DNA of 64,000 nt from positions 3,633,501-3,697,500 of the forward strand of contig NZ_CP048117.1 of NCBI RefSeq assembly GCF_000469135.2, in the 5' to 3' direction. The notes under the pieces were generated by a model. The model worked only from the letters and a program-made list of their open reading frames with translations, was not told the DNA's origin and searched no databases. Origin of the DNA: Bacillus sp. SB49. Lineage in GTDB: Bacteria; Bacillota; Bacilli; Bacillales; Halobacillaceae. The translations under genes and the position numbers were made by a program. Of this stretch, positions 42,149 through 50,802 are shown piece after piece (the stretch's first letter is position 1; each line of letters opens with the position of its first letter).

Positions 42149-42152
42149 GCTT
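42123..42152 (-). terminator. mqo terminator overlapping the psuG 3' end
   Basis: AAGCCTATC (42132-42140) pairs perfectly with GATAGGCTT (42144-42152). The U tract is on the minus strand (from AAAAGAAAAA at 42123-42132), so it stops leftward mqo transcripts inside the psuG coding end. Nothing convincing terminates psuG itself. Confidence 0.7.
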
Positions 42153-42279
42153 GTCCAGGAAGAAGCTTTGTTTCCATCCGCCGGCGGGAAAAGGGGGTAC
42201 CTTTCCCCTTCTCCGACCCGATCGGCGACTGCTTTTGGAAAACGATATGCTTCTTATTTTTTCTTCTTTCTATACACCC

Positions 42280-43782
42280 CTAACTAAAGATCAGTTCCTT
42301 TTTTGCCAGACCAAGCGCCTCATCTGTCGTACGGTGGATATCCTGGATCATCCGCGGGTGATCGACGAGCGATACGCCGTAGGATGGAATCATCTTGGCG
42401 AGCTTCGGCTTCCATTGATCGATATGGTCAGGGAAGCAGCGGTTCAGCACATCGATCATGACGTGCACGGCTGTCGACGCCCCCGGGGATGCCCCGAGCA
42501 AAGCCGCAATCGAACCGTCCGCACTGTTCACGACTTCCGTCCCGAACTGGAGCGTTCCTTTGCCGCCTTCCTTCGTATCCTTGATTACCTGGACACGCTG
42601 GCCGGCAACGACGAGGTCCCAGTCGGAGCTCTTCGCATTCGGGATGAACTCCCGTAAAGCATCCATCCGCTGCTCCTTCGACAGGAGTACCTGCTGAATC
42701 AAATACTTCGTCAGCGCCATTTCCTTCATTCCCGCTGCAAGCATCGTCAAAATGTTGCCCGGTTTGATCGATGTGAACAAATCCATCAATGAACCTGTCT
42801 TCAGGAACTTCGGCGAGAACCCTGCGAACGGACCGAACAACAGCGTCTTCTGATCGCCGATATAGCGGGTATCCAAGTGCGGCACCGACATCGGCGGTGC
42901 ACCTACAGGAGCTTTGCCGTACACCTTCGCTTCATGCTGTTCGACAATCTCCGGATTCTTGCAGACAAGGAACTGCCCCCCGACAGGGAAACCACCGATT
43001 CCTTTGCCTTCCGGGATGCCGGACTTCTGCAGAAGATGGAGACTTCCACCACCCGCACCGAGGAATACGAAATCCGCCTTCCGGGTTTCCAGCTTATCGT
43101 TCTTATCATCGTACATCTTCAATTCCCAGCGGCCGTCGTTCGTCCGATATAAATCCTTGACGTGGTGATGATGCTGCACTTCCACCCCTTTGGCCTCCAG
43201 ATTCTGAAACAGCTTCCTTGTCAAGGAACCGAAGTTGACGTCGGTACCGCTATCCATCTTCGTCGCCGCGACCGGTCCGTGAGTATGGCGGTCGTTCATG
43301 ATGAGCGGAATCCACTCTTTCAACTGCTCTGGATCTTCCGAATACTCCATCCCTTTGAAAAGAGGATTTTGTGACATCGCATCATAGCGCTTCTTCAGGA
43401 AGTCGACATTCTCTCCTCCGAAGACGAGACTCATGTGGGGCAGTGGCCGGATGAACTGTTCCGGGTCCTTCAACTGGCCGGTCTTCACCAAATGAGACCA
43501 GAACTGTTTGGACACCTGAAACTGTTCATTGATCGAGACAGCCTTCGTCATATCGATCGAACCATCCGCCTTTTCCTTCGTGTAATTCAACTCACACAAA
43601 GCCGCATGGCCAGTCCCTGCATTATTCCATTCATTCGAGCTTTCTTCTCCGGGCGTTCCGAGCTTCTCAAAAACGGTAATGTTCCAATTTGGGGCTAATT
43701 CTTTCAAGAGTGAACCGAGGGTCGCACTCATAATGCCAGCACCTATCAAGATCACGTCTGTTTTCGTTTCTCTGCTGCTCAT
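42280..43782 (-). CDS. mqo: Malate:quinone oxidoreductase
   Basis: The 500-residue membrane-associated FAD enzyme oxidises malate to oxaloacetate and reduces quinone, replacing or assisting malate dehydrogenase. The N-terminal dinucleotide fold is [20 protein letters not shown], followed by [20 protein letters not shown] and, further on, [14 protein letters not shown] and the C-terminal [21 protein letters not shown] precedes the ATG at 43782; an ATG three codons earlier is less well placed. It is alone. Confidence 0.97.
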   Translation of the reverse strand: MSSRETKTDVILIGAGIMSATLGSLLKELAPNWNITVFEKLGTPGEESSNEWNNAGTGHAALCELNYTKEKADGSIDMTKAVSINEQFQVSKQFWSHLVKTGQLKDPEQFIRPLPHMSLVFGGENVDFLKKRYDAMSQNPLFKGMEYSEDPEQLKEWIPLIMNDRHTHGPVAATKMDSGTDVNFGSLTRKLFQNLEAKGVEVQHHHHVKDLYRTNDGRWELKMYDDKNDKLETRKADFVFLGAGGGSLHLLQKSGIPEGKGIGGFPVGGQFLVCKNPEIVEQHEAKVYGKAPVGAPPMSVPHLDTRYIGDQKTLLFGPFAGFSPKFLKTGSLMDLFTSIKPGNILTMLAAGMKEMALTKYLIQQVLLSKEQRMDALREFIPNAKSSDWDLVVAGQRVQVIKDTKEGGKGTLQFGTEVVNSADGSIAALLGASPGASTAVHVMIDVLNRCFPDHIDQWKPKLAKMIPSYGVSLVDHPRMIQDIHRTTDEALGLAKKELIFS

Positions 43783-44172
43783 ATTAACCATCCTTATATC
43801 ATGAAATTTGCAGAAAAGATGCCGAGGTCACAAAATCGCACCTCTCCTGTCATTTAATGACCCTGTCTCTATGATACCGCTTTATACACCGAAAAGTCAC
43901 TATTATCTAACAATTATATACAATTTTTCATATCGGAAAACGGCAGGAAAGGCGTCTGTCCGCACATGACCAAGGAAAAATACGTTCTCCGATATAGTAA
44001 GAAAAGAAAGCATGTCCCGTGCATGCAAAAAACACATGGGACGAAAATTGGAATCGTGCTACCATTTCCCATAGAAAGGGTGCTATGTATCTTCCTGAAA
44101 CCATGACAAAATAGGTTCCGGATCTCCTCACATTTTTACTTTTGTATCAGAAGAAAGGATGCTCGCCGTGAA

Positions 44173-44292
44173 GGGCGGAGGGAAATGGGCAGACTCCGAC
44201 GGGATTAGCGGAAGAGGTGAGACCCCGGAAGAGCGCAGCGATGAGGAGGCTCACCGGCCGCCCCGTGGAAAGCGTCCCATTTCCCGGAGCCC
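44173..44292 (+). repeat. Dispersed structured repeat, copy E
   Basis: This is a full copy with the outer stem GGGC/GCCC (44173-44176, 44289-44292) and inner stem GGGAAATGGG/CCCATTTCCC (44180-44189, 44276-44285), both differing from copies B-D but pairing. The remaining gap between mqo and 44344 carries the mqo promoter area and no gene. Confidence 0.9.
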
Positions 44293-44343
44293 GTCCCTCT
44301 TACCTGAAAATATTTTTTTCAAAAAGCAGAAGAGAGGCGTAGA

Positions 44344-44637
44344 TTACGCCTCTCCTGATTCCTTCTCCTTAAGCAGCTGCCGTCTCTTCCTGGCAACGGT
44401 CGAAGCGACGACGGCATAGCCCATCAAGAAGATGGCAAGCAGACTGTACGCCGCTCCTTCAAAACCTCGGATCATGACGAAGCCGACAAAAAACAGGATG
44501 GTGGCAGCCAGGGCCGCCAGCATCGTCGGCAGCATCTTCACCAGCAGCGGCAGATTCTTCTGCGCCAGCCAGTACGAGAGTATCACGACCAGCACCCCGG
44601 GAATCGTCGCAACGAGAAATGGTCCCCCAATCATCAT
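44344..44637 (-). CDS. Small membrane protein, perhaps YesK family
   Basis: The product is about 97 residues with three helices (about 5-24, 32-50 and 57-76) and a basic C-terminus (ARKRRQLLKEK). The size and helix pattern recall YesK-like proteins, but I am not certain. GGAGG lies eight bases before the ATG at 44637. It stands alone. Confidence 0.5.
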   Translation of the reverse strand: MMIGGPFLVATIPGVLVVILSYWLAQKNLPLLVKMLPTMLAALAATILFFVGFVMIRGFEGAAYSLLAIFLMGYAVVASTVARKRRQLLKEKESGEA

Positions 44638-44732
44638 CCTTTCCGCCTCCAATCCGATTAGATTAAGCTAATACTATCCAATATTAACCCGTTCAGCAAG
44701 GGGCATTCTCCCAATCTACAAGAAACGAAAAA

Positions 44733-44760
44733 AAACGCCGGAGTCTCCGACGTTTTTCGT
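44733..44760 (-). terminator. lrgAB terminator
   Basis: AAACGCCGGAG pairs with CTCCGACGTTT (one mismatch). The run of A before it gives a U tract for leftward transcripts. Confidence 0.75.
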
Positions 44761-44766
44761 CATTTT

Positions 44767-45456
44767 TCATAGTAGTAACAGGGACAGACCAGGGGCAAGG
44801 ATCGACACGATGACGGCGCTCAGCACCATGGCGATCGTACTGATCGAGCCTTCCAGCGTATCGCGCTCCATCGCCGTCGCTGTTCCGATGGCGTGGGAGG
44901 CACTTCCCATCCCGACGCCGCGCCCGATCCGGTGCGTCAGGTTCGTATAGCGCATGACGAACGGATGGATCAGCACACCGCCGATGCCGGCGATCATGAC
45001 GAAGACAGCGGCGAGCGGCATCGCACCGCCCGTCGATTCGGCAATGGACATCGCAACAGGCGTCGTCACGGATTTCGGGACGATCGAATGGATGATCAGG
45101 CTGCTGAATCCTGCCCACTTACTGAGGAGCAGACCTGACGTGATGCCGACGATGGCACCGATGAACGTACCTGTGACGATCGGGACGAGCATACGCTTCA
45201 GAATCTCCCTGTATTGATACAACGGATACGCAAGCGCCACGACGGCCGGCCCCAGCAGGTGATCGATCCATTTCCCGCCTGTCATATACGTTTCATACGG
45301 CAGGTGGAAGACGAGGAGGAACGCGATGATGATCACCGTGGAGACGATGATCGGCGCCGTGTACATCCGGTTGTGCTTCCGGTAAACGAAGGTCGCCGCC
45401 TTATAGGCAGCCACCGTGAGGACGACCATGAAGATTCCGATACCTATCTCCTTCAT
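44767..45456 (-). CDS. lrgB: LrgB/CidB-family membrane protein
   Basis: The 229-residue protein has six to seven helices and the family motif HSIVPKSVTTPVAMSIAESTGG, then GMGSASHAIGTATAMERD. LrgB works with LrgA in controlling murein hydrolases and, in several Firmicutes, pyruvate movement and overflow metabolism. It overlaps lrgA by four bases (ATGA). No LytSR-type two-component genes are adjacent, so control must come from elsewhere. Confidence 0.92.
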   Translation of the reverse strand: MKEIGIGIFMVVLTVAAYKAATFVYRKHNRMYTAPIIVSTVIIIAFLLVFHLPYETYMTGGKWIDHLLGPAVVALAYPLYQYREILKRMLVPIVTGTFIGAIVGITSGLLLSKWAGFSSLIIHSIVPKSVTTPVAMSIAESTGGAMPLAAVFVMIAGIGGVLIHPFVMRYTNLTHRIGRGVGMGSASHAIGTATAMERDTLEGSISTIAMVLSAVIVSILAPGLSLLLL

Positions 45457-45818
45457 GCTTCCTCCCTCCTTCTGACCATCCGCTGGGTGACGACTCCGGA
45501 GAGCCCCATCACAAGCGCGGTGCTGAGAAGGGCGATCACGATCAGAAGCAGCCCTTTTCCTTTAAAGACGTAAGCGTAACTGATGATACCGACGGTCGCA
45601 GGGATGAAGAAGAACGGGAGGTTCGCGATCATGAAGCCCGTCCCTTTCCGGAACCACTTCTCCGGTACCGCCTTCAGCATCAATAATACGAATAACAGAA
45701 GCAGGCCGATGACGCTGCCGGGAATGAACAGGTGGAGCGCCGACTGGATCCACGTCCCGATCAGATAAATAAGATAGAGTCCGGCTATTTGTAAGAGAAT
45801 CTTTGCTGCTTTTGACAC
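45453..45818 (-). CDS. lrgA: Holin-like LrgA/CidA-family protein
   Basis: The 121-residue protein has four helices and the signature LFIPGSVIGLLLLFVLL and the NLPFFFIPATVGI segment. Such proteins resemble phage holins or antiholins. It begins at a GTG with AGAAGGATT upstream. It forms an operon with lrgB. Confidence 0.92.
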   Translation of the reverse strand: MSKAAKILLQIAGLYLIYLIGTWIQSALHLFIPGSVIGLLLLFVLLMLKAVPEKWFRKGTGFMIANLPFFFIPATVGIISYAYVFKGKGLLLIVIALLSTALVMGLSGVVTQRMVRRREEA

Positions 45819-45915
45819 AATGAATCCTTCTTTCCTTAATGAACTTCCAACCCCTAGTATAGTACGCTTCCCGTCTCAGGTCACCGTTTTTGCAGGTAGA
45901 AAAATGCCCCCGATG

Positions 45916-47037
45916 TTACGTAAGCGTCTTCTTTTGCCTGCCCATGCGCTTGAACTCATACATCTTCCGGTCGGCTGCCGTGTACAGTTCCTCTGTCGAC
46001 ATGCCCGGCTCATACGCTTGATAACCGTAGCTGAAACGAGTCTGGCGGAGAAGCGCCTCCTCCTGCCGCTTCAACTTCCGCTCGACTTCCGTGACCGCAG
46101 GCACGACGTTCCGGATCTCCTTCTCGACGACGACGATGAATTCATCCCCGCCGAGGCGGGCGCAAAGCCCTTTGTGCTGGAAGACCTTCTTCAACACACG
46201 GGCAAAGCCGACGAGAACCTGATCGCCCTCTCGGTGGCCGTATTTATCGTTGACTTCCTTGAAATGGTTGAGATCGATCAACAGTATGCCGAAGGGACGA
46301 CGGATCTCGATCAGGTGATTGACATAGACTTCATAACTCTGCCGGTTATAGAGCTTCGTCAGGAAATCCTCCTCCGTCGTCGCCGATTCAAGAAACGTAT
46401 AGGAGACGAGAATCCCGATCACGATTGCCGTCCATGAGAAATAGATCCGCGATTCGAACAGCTGGACGACCATTCCGACGATCGGCAGCGCAAAGAAAAG
46501 GAGGAAGAGACCGGTGACATACGAGGGCAGCCGCTTTCGATTCTTAATAACGAATGCGAACATATAGACATATTGACTGCCGAGGACGACGTAATGGACG
46601 TCTTTGAACGCGGCGCTGCTGTATTTATTGATGCCCGGTTCGACGTCGAAGTAGATAGGATGATAGATATTGATGAGAAGGACAGCAAGCGTCACGATGC
46701 TGAGCTGCTGGTAGTACATGCGTTTCTGCACACGGGAAGGATCTTTGAAAAGGTGGTAATCGACATACGACAGCATCAGACCGCCGAGGACCGGTCCGAT
46801 CAGGAACAGGAGGAAGTTGGTCGAATACTCGAGTACGAATGCCCCGGGGAACAGCTTCTTGTCGAAAATCCACGTCATCGGTTCGAGAACGATCGCACAG
46901 GCGGTCGCTGCCATGATCGTCTTCAGCACCTTCTTCCCGAAGCTCTCCACCTTGGACTTCGCCCGCATGATCATATACAGGACAGCCAGAATGACAAGGG
47001 CAAATAGATTGATTTGAAACTGCACGATGATCTCCAT
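45916..47037 (-). CDS. Membrane diguanylate cyclase (GGDEF)
   Basis: This 373-residue protein has seven transmembrane helices over about 200 residues and a C-terminal GGDEF domain (about 215-370) with LTKLYNRQSYE, DLNHFKEVNDKYGH and an intact GGDEF active site. The RxxD inhibitory site is not present just before it. It should make the second messenger cyclic di-GMP in response to a signal perceived by the membrane part. AGGGGAG precedes the ATG. It is monocistronic. Confidence 0.92.
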   Translation of the reverse strand: MEIIVQFQINLFALVILAVLYMIMRAKSKVESFGKKVLKTIMAATACAIVLEPMTWIFDKKLFPGAFVLEYSTNFLLFLIGPVLGGLMLSYVDYHLFKDPSRVQKRMYYQQLSIVTLAVLLINIYHPIYFDVEPGINKYSSAAFKDVHYVVLGSQYVYMFAFVIKNRKRLPSYVTGLFLLFFALPIVGMVVQLFESRIYFSWTAIVIGILVSYTFLESATTEEDFLTKLYNRQSYEVYVNHLIEIRRPFGILLIDLNHFKEVNDKYGHREGDQVLVGFARVLKKVFQHKGLCARLGGDEFIVVVEKEIRNVVPAVTEVERKLKRQEEALLRQTRFSYGYQAYEPGMSTEELYTAADRKMYEFKRMGRQKKTLT

Positions 47038-47145
47038 ACACCGCTCCCCTATACCGATAGATTTTCTTCTTACTTTCTACCTTTCTCCCATACTCTCCTG
47101 CATCCCGAACAGCAAAACGTCCTTTTTCAGTAAAAAAACAACAAA

Positions 47146-47171
47146 AAACGCCCTCATCCGAGGACGTTTTT
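47146..47171 (-). terminator. Terminator of the alpha/beta hydrolase gene
   Basis: AAACG-CCTC pairs with GAGG-CGTTT around ATCC with one mismatch. On the minus strand a U tract follows. Confidence 0.75.
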
Positions 47172-47176
47172 CACCA

Positions 47177-48046
47177 TCATTTTCTTTCAAGGAATGCACG
47201 CATATAACCATTGACCTCTGCCGGCTTCTCGTGGTGCGGCGCATGGCCGACCCCCGGCATACGGTGGATCGTGATATCCGGAACATACGCTTCGATCCCG
47301 TCCAGGTTACTGTTCTCAAAAGCGATATCGTCATCGCCCCAGATCAGGAGTGTCGGCGCTTCGAACGTGTCATACGGCAGGCGGAGCGGCTTCTTCAGAT
47401 GCTCCTCGAACGGGAAGAAGGAAATCGCCCGGTAATAGTTCAGCATCGCGTTCATCGCTCCCGGCTGTGTCCAGGCATCGACGTATTTCTGCGCCTCCTC
47501 CTCGGTCAGGTAGCCTTTCTCGAGCCCCGGATAGGTCACAATCTTCTTCACCCGCTCCGCATCATTCTGAAGCAGGAGCTCATGCGCATCCGGACGCTGG
47601 AAGAATCCCATATAGCTGCTCGCTTCCCGCTGGGCCGGATTCTCCGCAAGCTCCCGACGGAACGTATGCGGATGCGGCGCATCGAACATGATCAGTTTTT
47701 TCACATAAGAAGGGTCCGTATAGGCAAGCGACCAGGCAATCGCACCGCCCCAGTCATGCGCGACGAGGATACATTCCTTCTCTCCGAACGCTTCGATCAC
47801 TTTCTTCACATCATCAACGAGAATCTTCATCTTATAAGCCTCGACATCCTCCGGCTTATCGGAGAGGTTGTAGCCGCGCATATCGACCGCGACGACCTTA
47901 TAATCCTCCGCGAAGGCTTCCATCTGATGGTTCCAGTTGTACCAGAAGTACGGGAATCCGTGAAGGAACAGCATCAGCTCTCCTTCTCCTTTGGTAACGT
48001 AATGAAGATGGACATCATTCACTTTTACATAGTCTTCTTTCCACAT
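47177..48046 (-). CDS. Alpha/beta hydrolase, epoxide hydrolase-like
   Basis: The 289-residue soluble enzyme has the oxyanion motif LHGFPYFWYNW, a nucleophilic aspartate in VAHDWGGAIAW, a cap domain, an acid residue near LLIWGDDD and the catalytic histidine in GVGHAPHHEKP. An aspartate nucleophile places it with epoxide hydrolases and haloalkane dehalogenases rather than esterases. AAGGATGAGG precedes the ATG at 48046. The substrate is unknown. Confidence 0.88.
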   Translation of the reverse strand: MWKEDYVKVNDVHLHYVTKGEGELMLFLHGFPYFWYNWNHQMEAFAEDYKVVAVDMRGYNLSDKPEDVEAYKMKILVDDVKKVIEAFGEKECILVAHDWGGAIAWSLAYTDPSYVKKLIMFDAPHPHTFRRELAENPAQREASSYMGFFQRPDAHELLLQNDAERVKKIVTYPGLEKGYLTEEEAQKYVDAWTQPGAMNAMLNYYRAISFFPFEEHLKKPLRLPYDTFEAPTLLIWGDDDIAFENSNLDGIEAYVPDITIHRMPGVGHAPHHEKPAEVNGYMRAFLERK

Positions 48047-48208
48047 CTGCCTCATCCTTTCTGCTAAAACTTTCCACATCGAGACACTTTACTCCTCCCC
48101 CGGAATGGAATCAATGAAACAGACCTCTCTACTGAAAAAACAGGAAAGGAAGACTAACAATCAGGGAATCACGGAAACGATCTGAGCGGAAGGTCACAGA
48201 AGAGGCGG

Positions 48209-49540
48209 TCAGACAGTCGGAGTCGGCGTGTTCTTTTTTTGAAGTAAAAACGTTCCTTGCTCCGGTAAAGCCTCCAGACTCCCCTCTCCCCGTTCTTCAA
48301 ATCTACCGAACTCTTTGCGGAAATACATTGGAATGTCTCCAACCGGGCCGTTCCGGTGCTTGCCGATATGGAGATGGATTTTATCCTTGTGTGCTTCATC
48401 CTGCGGGTCCTGGGATTGGTAGAGGAAAGTGATCATATCGGCATCCTGTTCGATATTGCCGGATTCGCGCAGGTCAGACAGAAGCGGAGGCTTCTCGCGG
48501 CGCTGGTCGACCTGGCGGGAAAGCTGGGATAGGAGGATGATCGGAATGTTATATTTCACCGCCATTTTCTTAAGGGAGCGGGTAATGTGGCCGATTTCGA
48601 GGTCGCGGCGTTCATGGCGGTCATTCGTGGACATCAGTTGGAGATAGTCGATGATGATCATCGGACGCGGAGGTTTATGTCTGCGAAGGTAAGCTCTCGT
48701 ATGAGCGTGGATATCCTCGTAGGTAGAGGCGTGGGTATGGATGTCGAGTTCCCATTCGGAAATCCGCCCGACCGATTCCACGACGCCTTCATAATCGCTG
48801 TCGCTGAACATCCTCGACCGCCATTTCCTGCCGTTCACCGACGCATCCGCCGAAATCATCCGCTGCAGCAGCGGCTTGACGGCCATCTCCAGGCTGAAAA
48901 TCTGGACACTGCCTCCGCCCTCACAATGATTGGCCGCAAGATGAAGCGCATAGGCCGTCTTCCCCATCGACGGACGGGCCGCCAAAATCACCAAATCGCC
49001 GGGCTGAATGCCGCCGGTTTTAATATCGAGCAGCTCATTACCTGTTCCATAACCGGTCTTCCCCTTCTCCGCTTCATCCATCTCACGGACGATTTCAAGC
49101 AGCGTTTCTTCGATCTGCTTGTCGGTGCAGTCCAGACTCAACTTGCGGTATTTCTCCGAGAACTGATAGAGTTCTTCGATTCCGTCATCTGTCGGGTCGT
49201 TCATATAGCGGGTACAGGCCTCTCCCAACGCCCTGTGACGATAGGCATCGAGGACGAGCCGCTGATCGTGCCGGAACGTAGTGGTCGTCGCAATCGATCC
49301 TGCCAGTTCCGCCAAATACCCGACGCCTCCCACTTTGCCGATTTCTCCCTTCAGCTCTGTCGTGACCGTGAGGATGGTGACCGGCTCGTTGCGCTCATGG
49401 ATATTCTTCATCCCCTCATAAATCCGCCTGTGCCCGGGATTCGAGAAGTGGACCGGAAACAACAGCGCATCCTCCATCAATCCCCCATCCAACAAAATCG
49501 ATCCGATCACTACTTGTTCTGCCGCTTCATTTATAAACAT
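48209..49540 (-). CDS. DnaB-like replicative helicase, phage type
   Basis: The 443-residue hexameric helicase has an N-terminal dimerisation domain (AEQVVIGSILLDGGLMEDA) and a RecA-like core with Walker A ARPSMGKTAYAL, Walker B MIIIDYLQLM, LSQLSRQVDQR and the RESGNIEQDADMI motif. It diverges from what I would expect of the host replicative helicase and sits in an operon with a loader and an initiator, as in SPP1-like phages. Its start overlaps the loader stop. No other phage genes are nearby. Confidence 0.9.
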   Translation of the reverse strand: MFINEAAEQVVIGSILLDGGLMEDALLFPVHFSNPGHRRIYEGMKNIHERNEPVTILTVTTELKGEIGKVGGVGYLAELAGSIATTTTFRHDQRLVLDAYRHRALGEACTRYMNDPTDDGIEELYQFSEKYRKLSLDCTDKQIEETLLEIVREMDEAEKGKTGYGTGNELLDIKTGGIQPGDLVILAARPSMGKTAYALHLAANHCEGGGSVQIFSLEMAVKPLLQRMISADASVNGRKWRSRMFSDSDYEGVVESVGRISEWELDIHTHASTYEDIHAHTRAYLRRHKPPRPMIIIDYLQLMSTNDRHERRDLEIGHITRSLKKMAVKYNIPIILLSQLSRQVDQRREKPPLLSDLRESGNIEQDADMITFLYQSQDPQDEAHKDKIHLHIGKHRNGPVGDIPMYFRKEFGRFEERGEGSLEALPEQGTFLLQKKNTPTPTV

Positions 49541-49865
49541 CCTGCGTCACCTTCCTCATCAGATTTTTCATCGCTTCTTCGAATTTCCGCTTCGTTTCCA
49601 TGGATACTGCCGCCGCTTCCTGCGCCCATTTCCGTTCTTCTTCCAGCTGATCCTCCACTTCTTCCGGATACGACGCAATATCCACGAGCCGCGGTGGAAA
49701 AGGATTCTCCCACACATACGCCGTGAGACGCTTCATCACCGGTACATACTCCATCTTCTCGATTTCCGGGACAAGCATGGCGATCGTGTTCTCAGTAAGC
49801 TGGAATTTATCCGGATAGAAATCCTTGATCGTCTTCAGCACCTTTACCGCTTCTTCATACGTCAT
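49527..49865 (-). CDS. Phage-type helicase loader (SPP1 G39P-like)
   Basis: The 112-residue helical protein resembles phage SPP1 G39P and related loaders: an N-terminal helical domain (MTYEEAVKVLKTIKDFYPD, then PFPPRLVDIASYP, a common motif of the group) and a flexible C-terminus that would bind the helicase. It overlaps both neighbours by a few bases. The assignment rests on size, position and that N-terminal motif. Confidence 0.8.
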   Translation of the reverse strand: MTYEEAVKVLKTIKDFYPDKFQLTENTIAMLVPEIEKMEYVPVMKRLTAYVWENPFPPRLVDIASYPEEVEDQLEEERKWAQEAAAVSMETKRKFEEAMKNLMRKVTQDVYK

Positions 49866-50566
49866 TGCTCCCGCTCCCTTCGGAATGCTTCGAACAGGTC
49901 TTCCCCGCCGCCTGCCTTCTCCTTCATCGAGTCGATGCGGTCCACATCAGCGACCGTCTTCACCCCGTCTGCCGCCCACCGTTTCAGGATCGCTTCACAA
50001 TACCGGAAGAAATGCTTGTTCTGCTCCACGGAACGTTTGACGGCCTCGATCACAAGCCTGTCCGAAAGCTCCTCACACCAGTAGGTGATCCGTTCGATGA
50101 TCAACGGATTCAATGGGCCGATATGCTGCTCGTAGAACGTATGAGGATCGATCAAAGGAGCGTCCGCCTCCTCATGCTTGTTTTGTTTCTTTTCCTTTTG
50201 TTTATATAAAGGGGCTGTCCCACGGGCTGTCCCATGGTCCGGCTCAAGGGCCGTTCCTCCGGCCGAACCGGCGGTCTGTTCCGGACCCAGCTGCGAGATC
50301 ATCTCATACACCGGAGCACGGTTTCTCGCAACGAATGTGTGCTTGATATACCCCTTCTCCTTCAGCTCCTTCCGCGCCCGTTTGAAGGACGTTTCCGACA
50401 GGCGTGCCTTCGTCATGAGCACCATCGACGGCAGCGCGAACTCCTTCTTCCATCCTGCTTTGTTGTTGAAATGCATGAGCGACACCCAGAGGATCGCTGC
50501 TCCTGCGCTCATCTCCTCCATCTCCAATCGGTCCAGGAACACGTTCAACTCTTTCAAATAATTCAT
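49862..50566 (-). CDS. DnaD-like phage replication initiator
   Basis: The 234-residue protein has an N-terminal winged-helix region (about 20-90, LSETSFKRARKELKEKGYIKHTF), a low-complexity linker (about 105-135) and a C-terminal DnaD/G38P-like helical region (about 150-220, YWCEELSDRLVIEAVKRSVE). Such proteins bind the phage origin and recruit loader and helicase. AAAGGAG eight bases ahead supports the ATG at 50566. Direct repeats and an AT-rich tract inside the linker region could be the origin. Confidence 0.78.
   Translation of the reverse strand: MNYLKELNVFLDRLEMEEMSAGAAILWVSLMHFNNKAGWKKEFALPSMVLMTKARLSETSFKRARKELKEKGYIKHTFVARNRAPVYEMISQLGPEQTAGSAGGTALEPDHGTARGTAPLYKQKEKKQNKHEEADAPLIDPHTFYEQHIGPLNPLIIERITYWCEELSDRLVIEAVKRSVEQNKHFFRYCEAILKRWAADGVKTVADVDRIDSMKEKAGGGEDLFEAFRREREQ
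50184..50234. repeat. Direct repeats and AT-rich tract inside the initiator gene
   Basis: GGGCTGTCCCA occurs at 50212-50222 and 50224-50234, 12 bp apart, with a looser third match near 50270. An AT-rich tract rich in TTTTG/TTTC (about 50178-50210) adjoins them. Phage origins of the SPP1/lambda kind often lie inside the initiator gene with this repeat-plus-AT layout. The repeats could also simply encode a GTA-rich linker. Confidence 0.4.
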
Positions 50567-50699
50567 CCTTCCAACTCCTTTCATTCTCTGGAGGACTATA
50601 AAAAGCCTCTCAATCTATAATCGAAAGAACCTCGCATTTTGGTGTCACGTTTTTGCAAAAAAAATATTTTTTTCTGAAGAAATTCGAAAAACGATTCTG

Positions 50700-50759
50700 T
50701 TTACAAACCTAAAAAGTGGGAATATAATAGTCGTGTGTTAAGTTTTTACCTCAGGCAAC
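50700..50759 (+). promoter_or_regulatory. mntH promoter with possible MntR operator
   Basis: TTTACA (50700-50705) and TATAAT (50723-50728) are 17 bp apart. Just downstream of the expected start, TTTACCTCAGGCAAC (50745-50759) is an imperfect 7-1-7 palindrome like manganese-repressor (MntR) sites. The operator call is tentative. Confidence 0.6.
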
Positions 50760-50802
50760 TTTTTATGATAAAGGCAAAATATACAGAAACAGGTGAAGAA
50801 AC

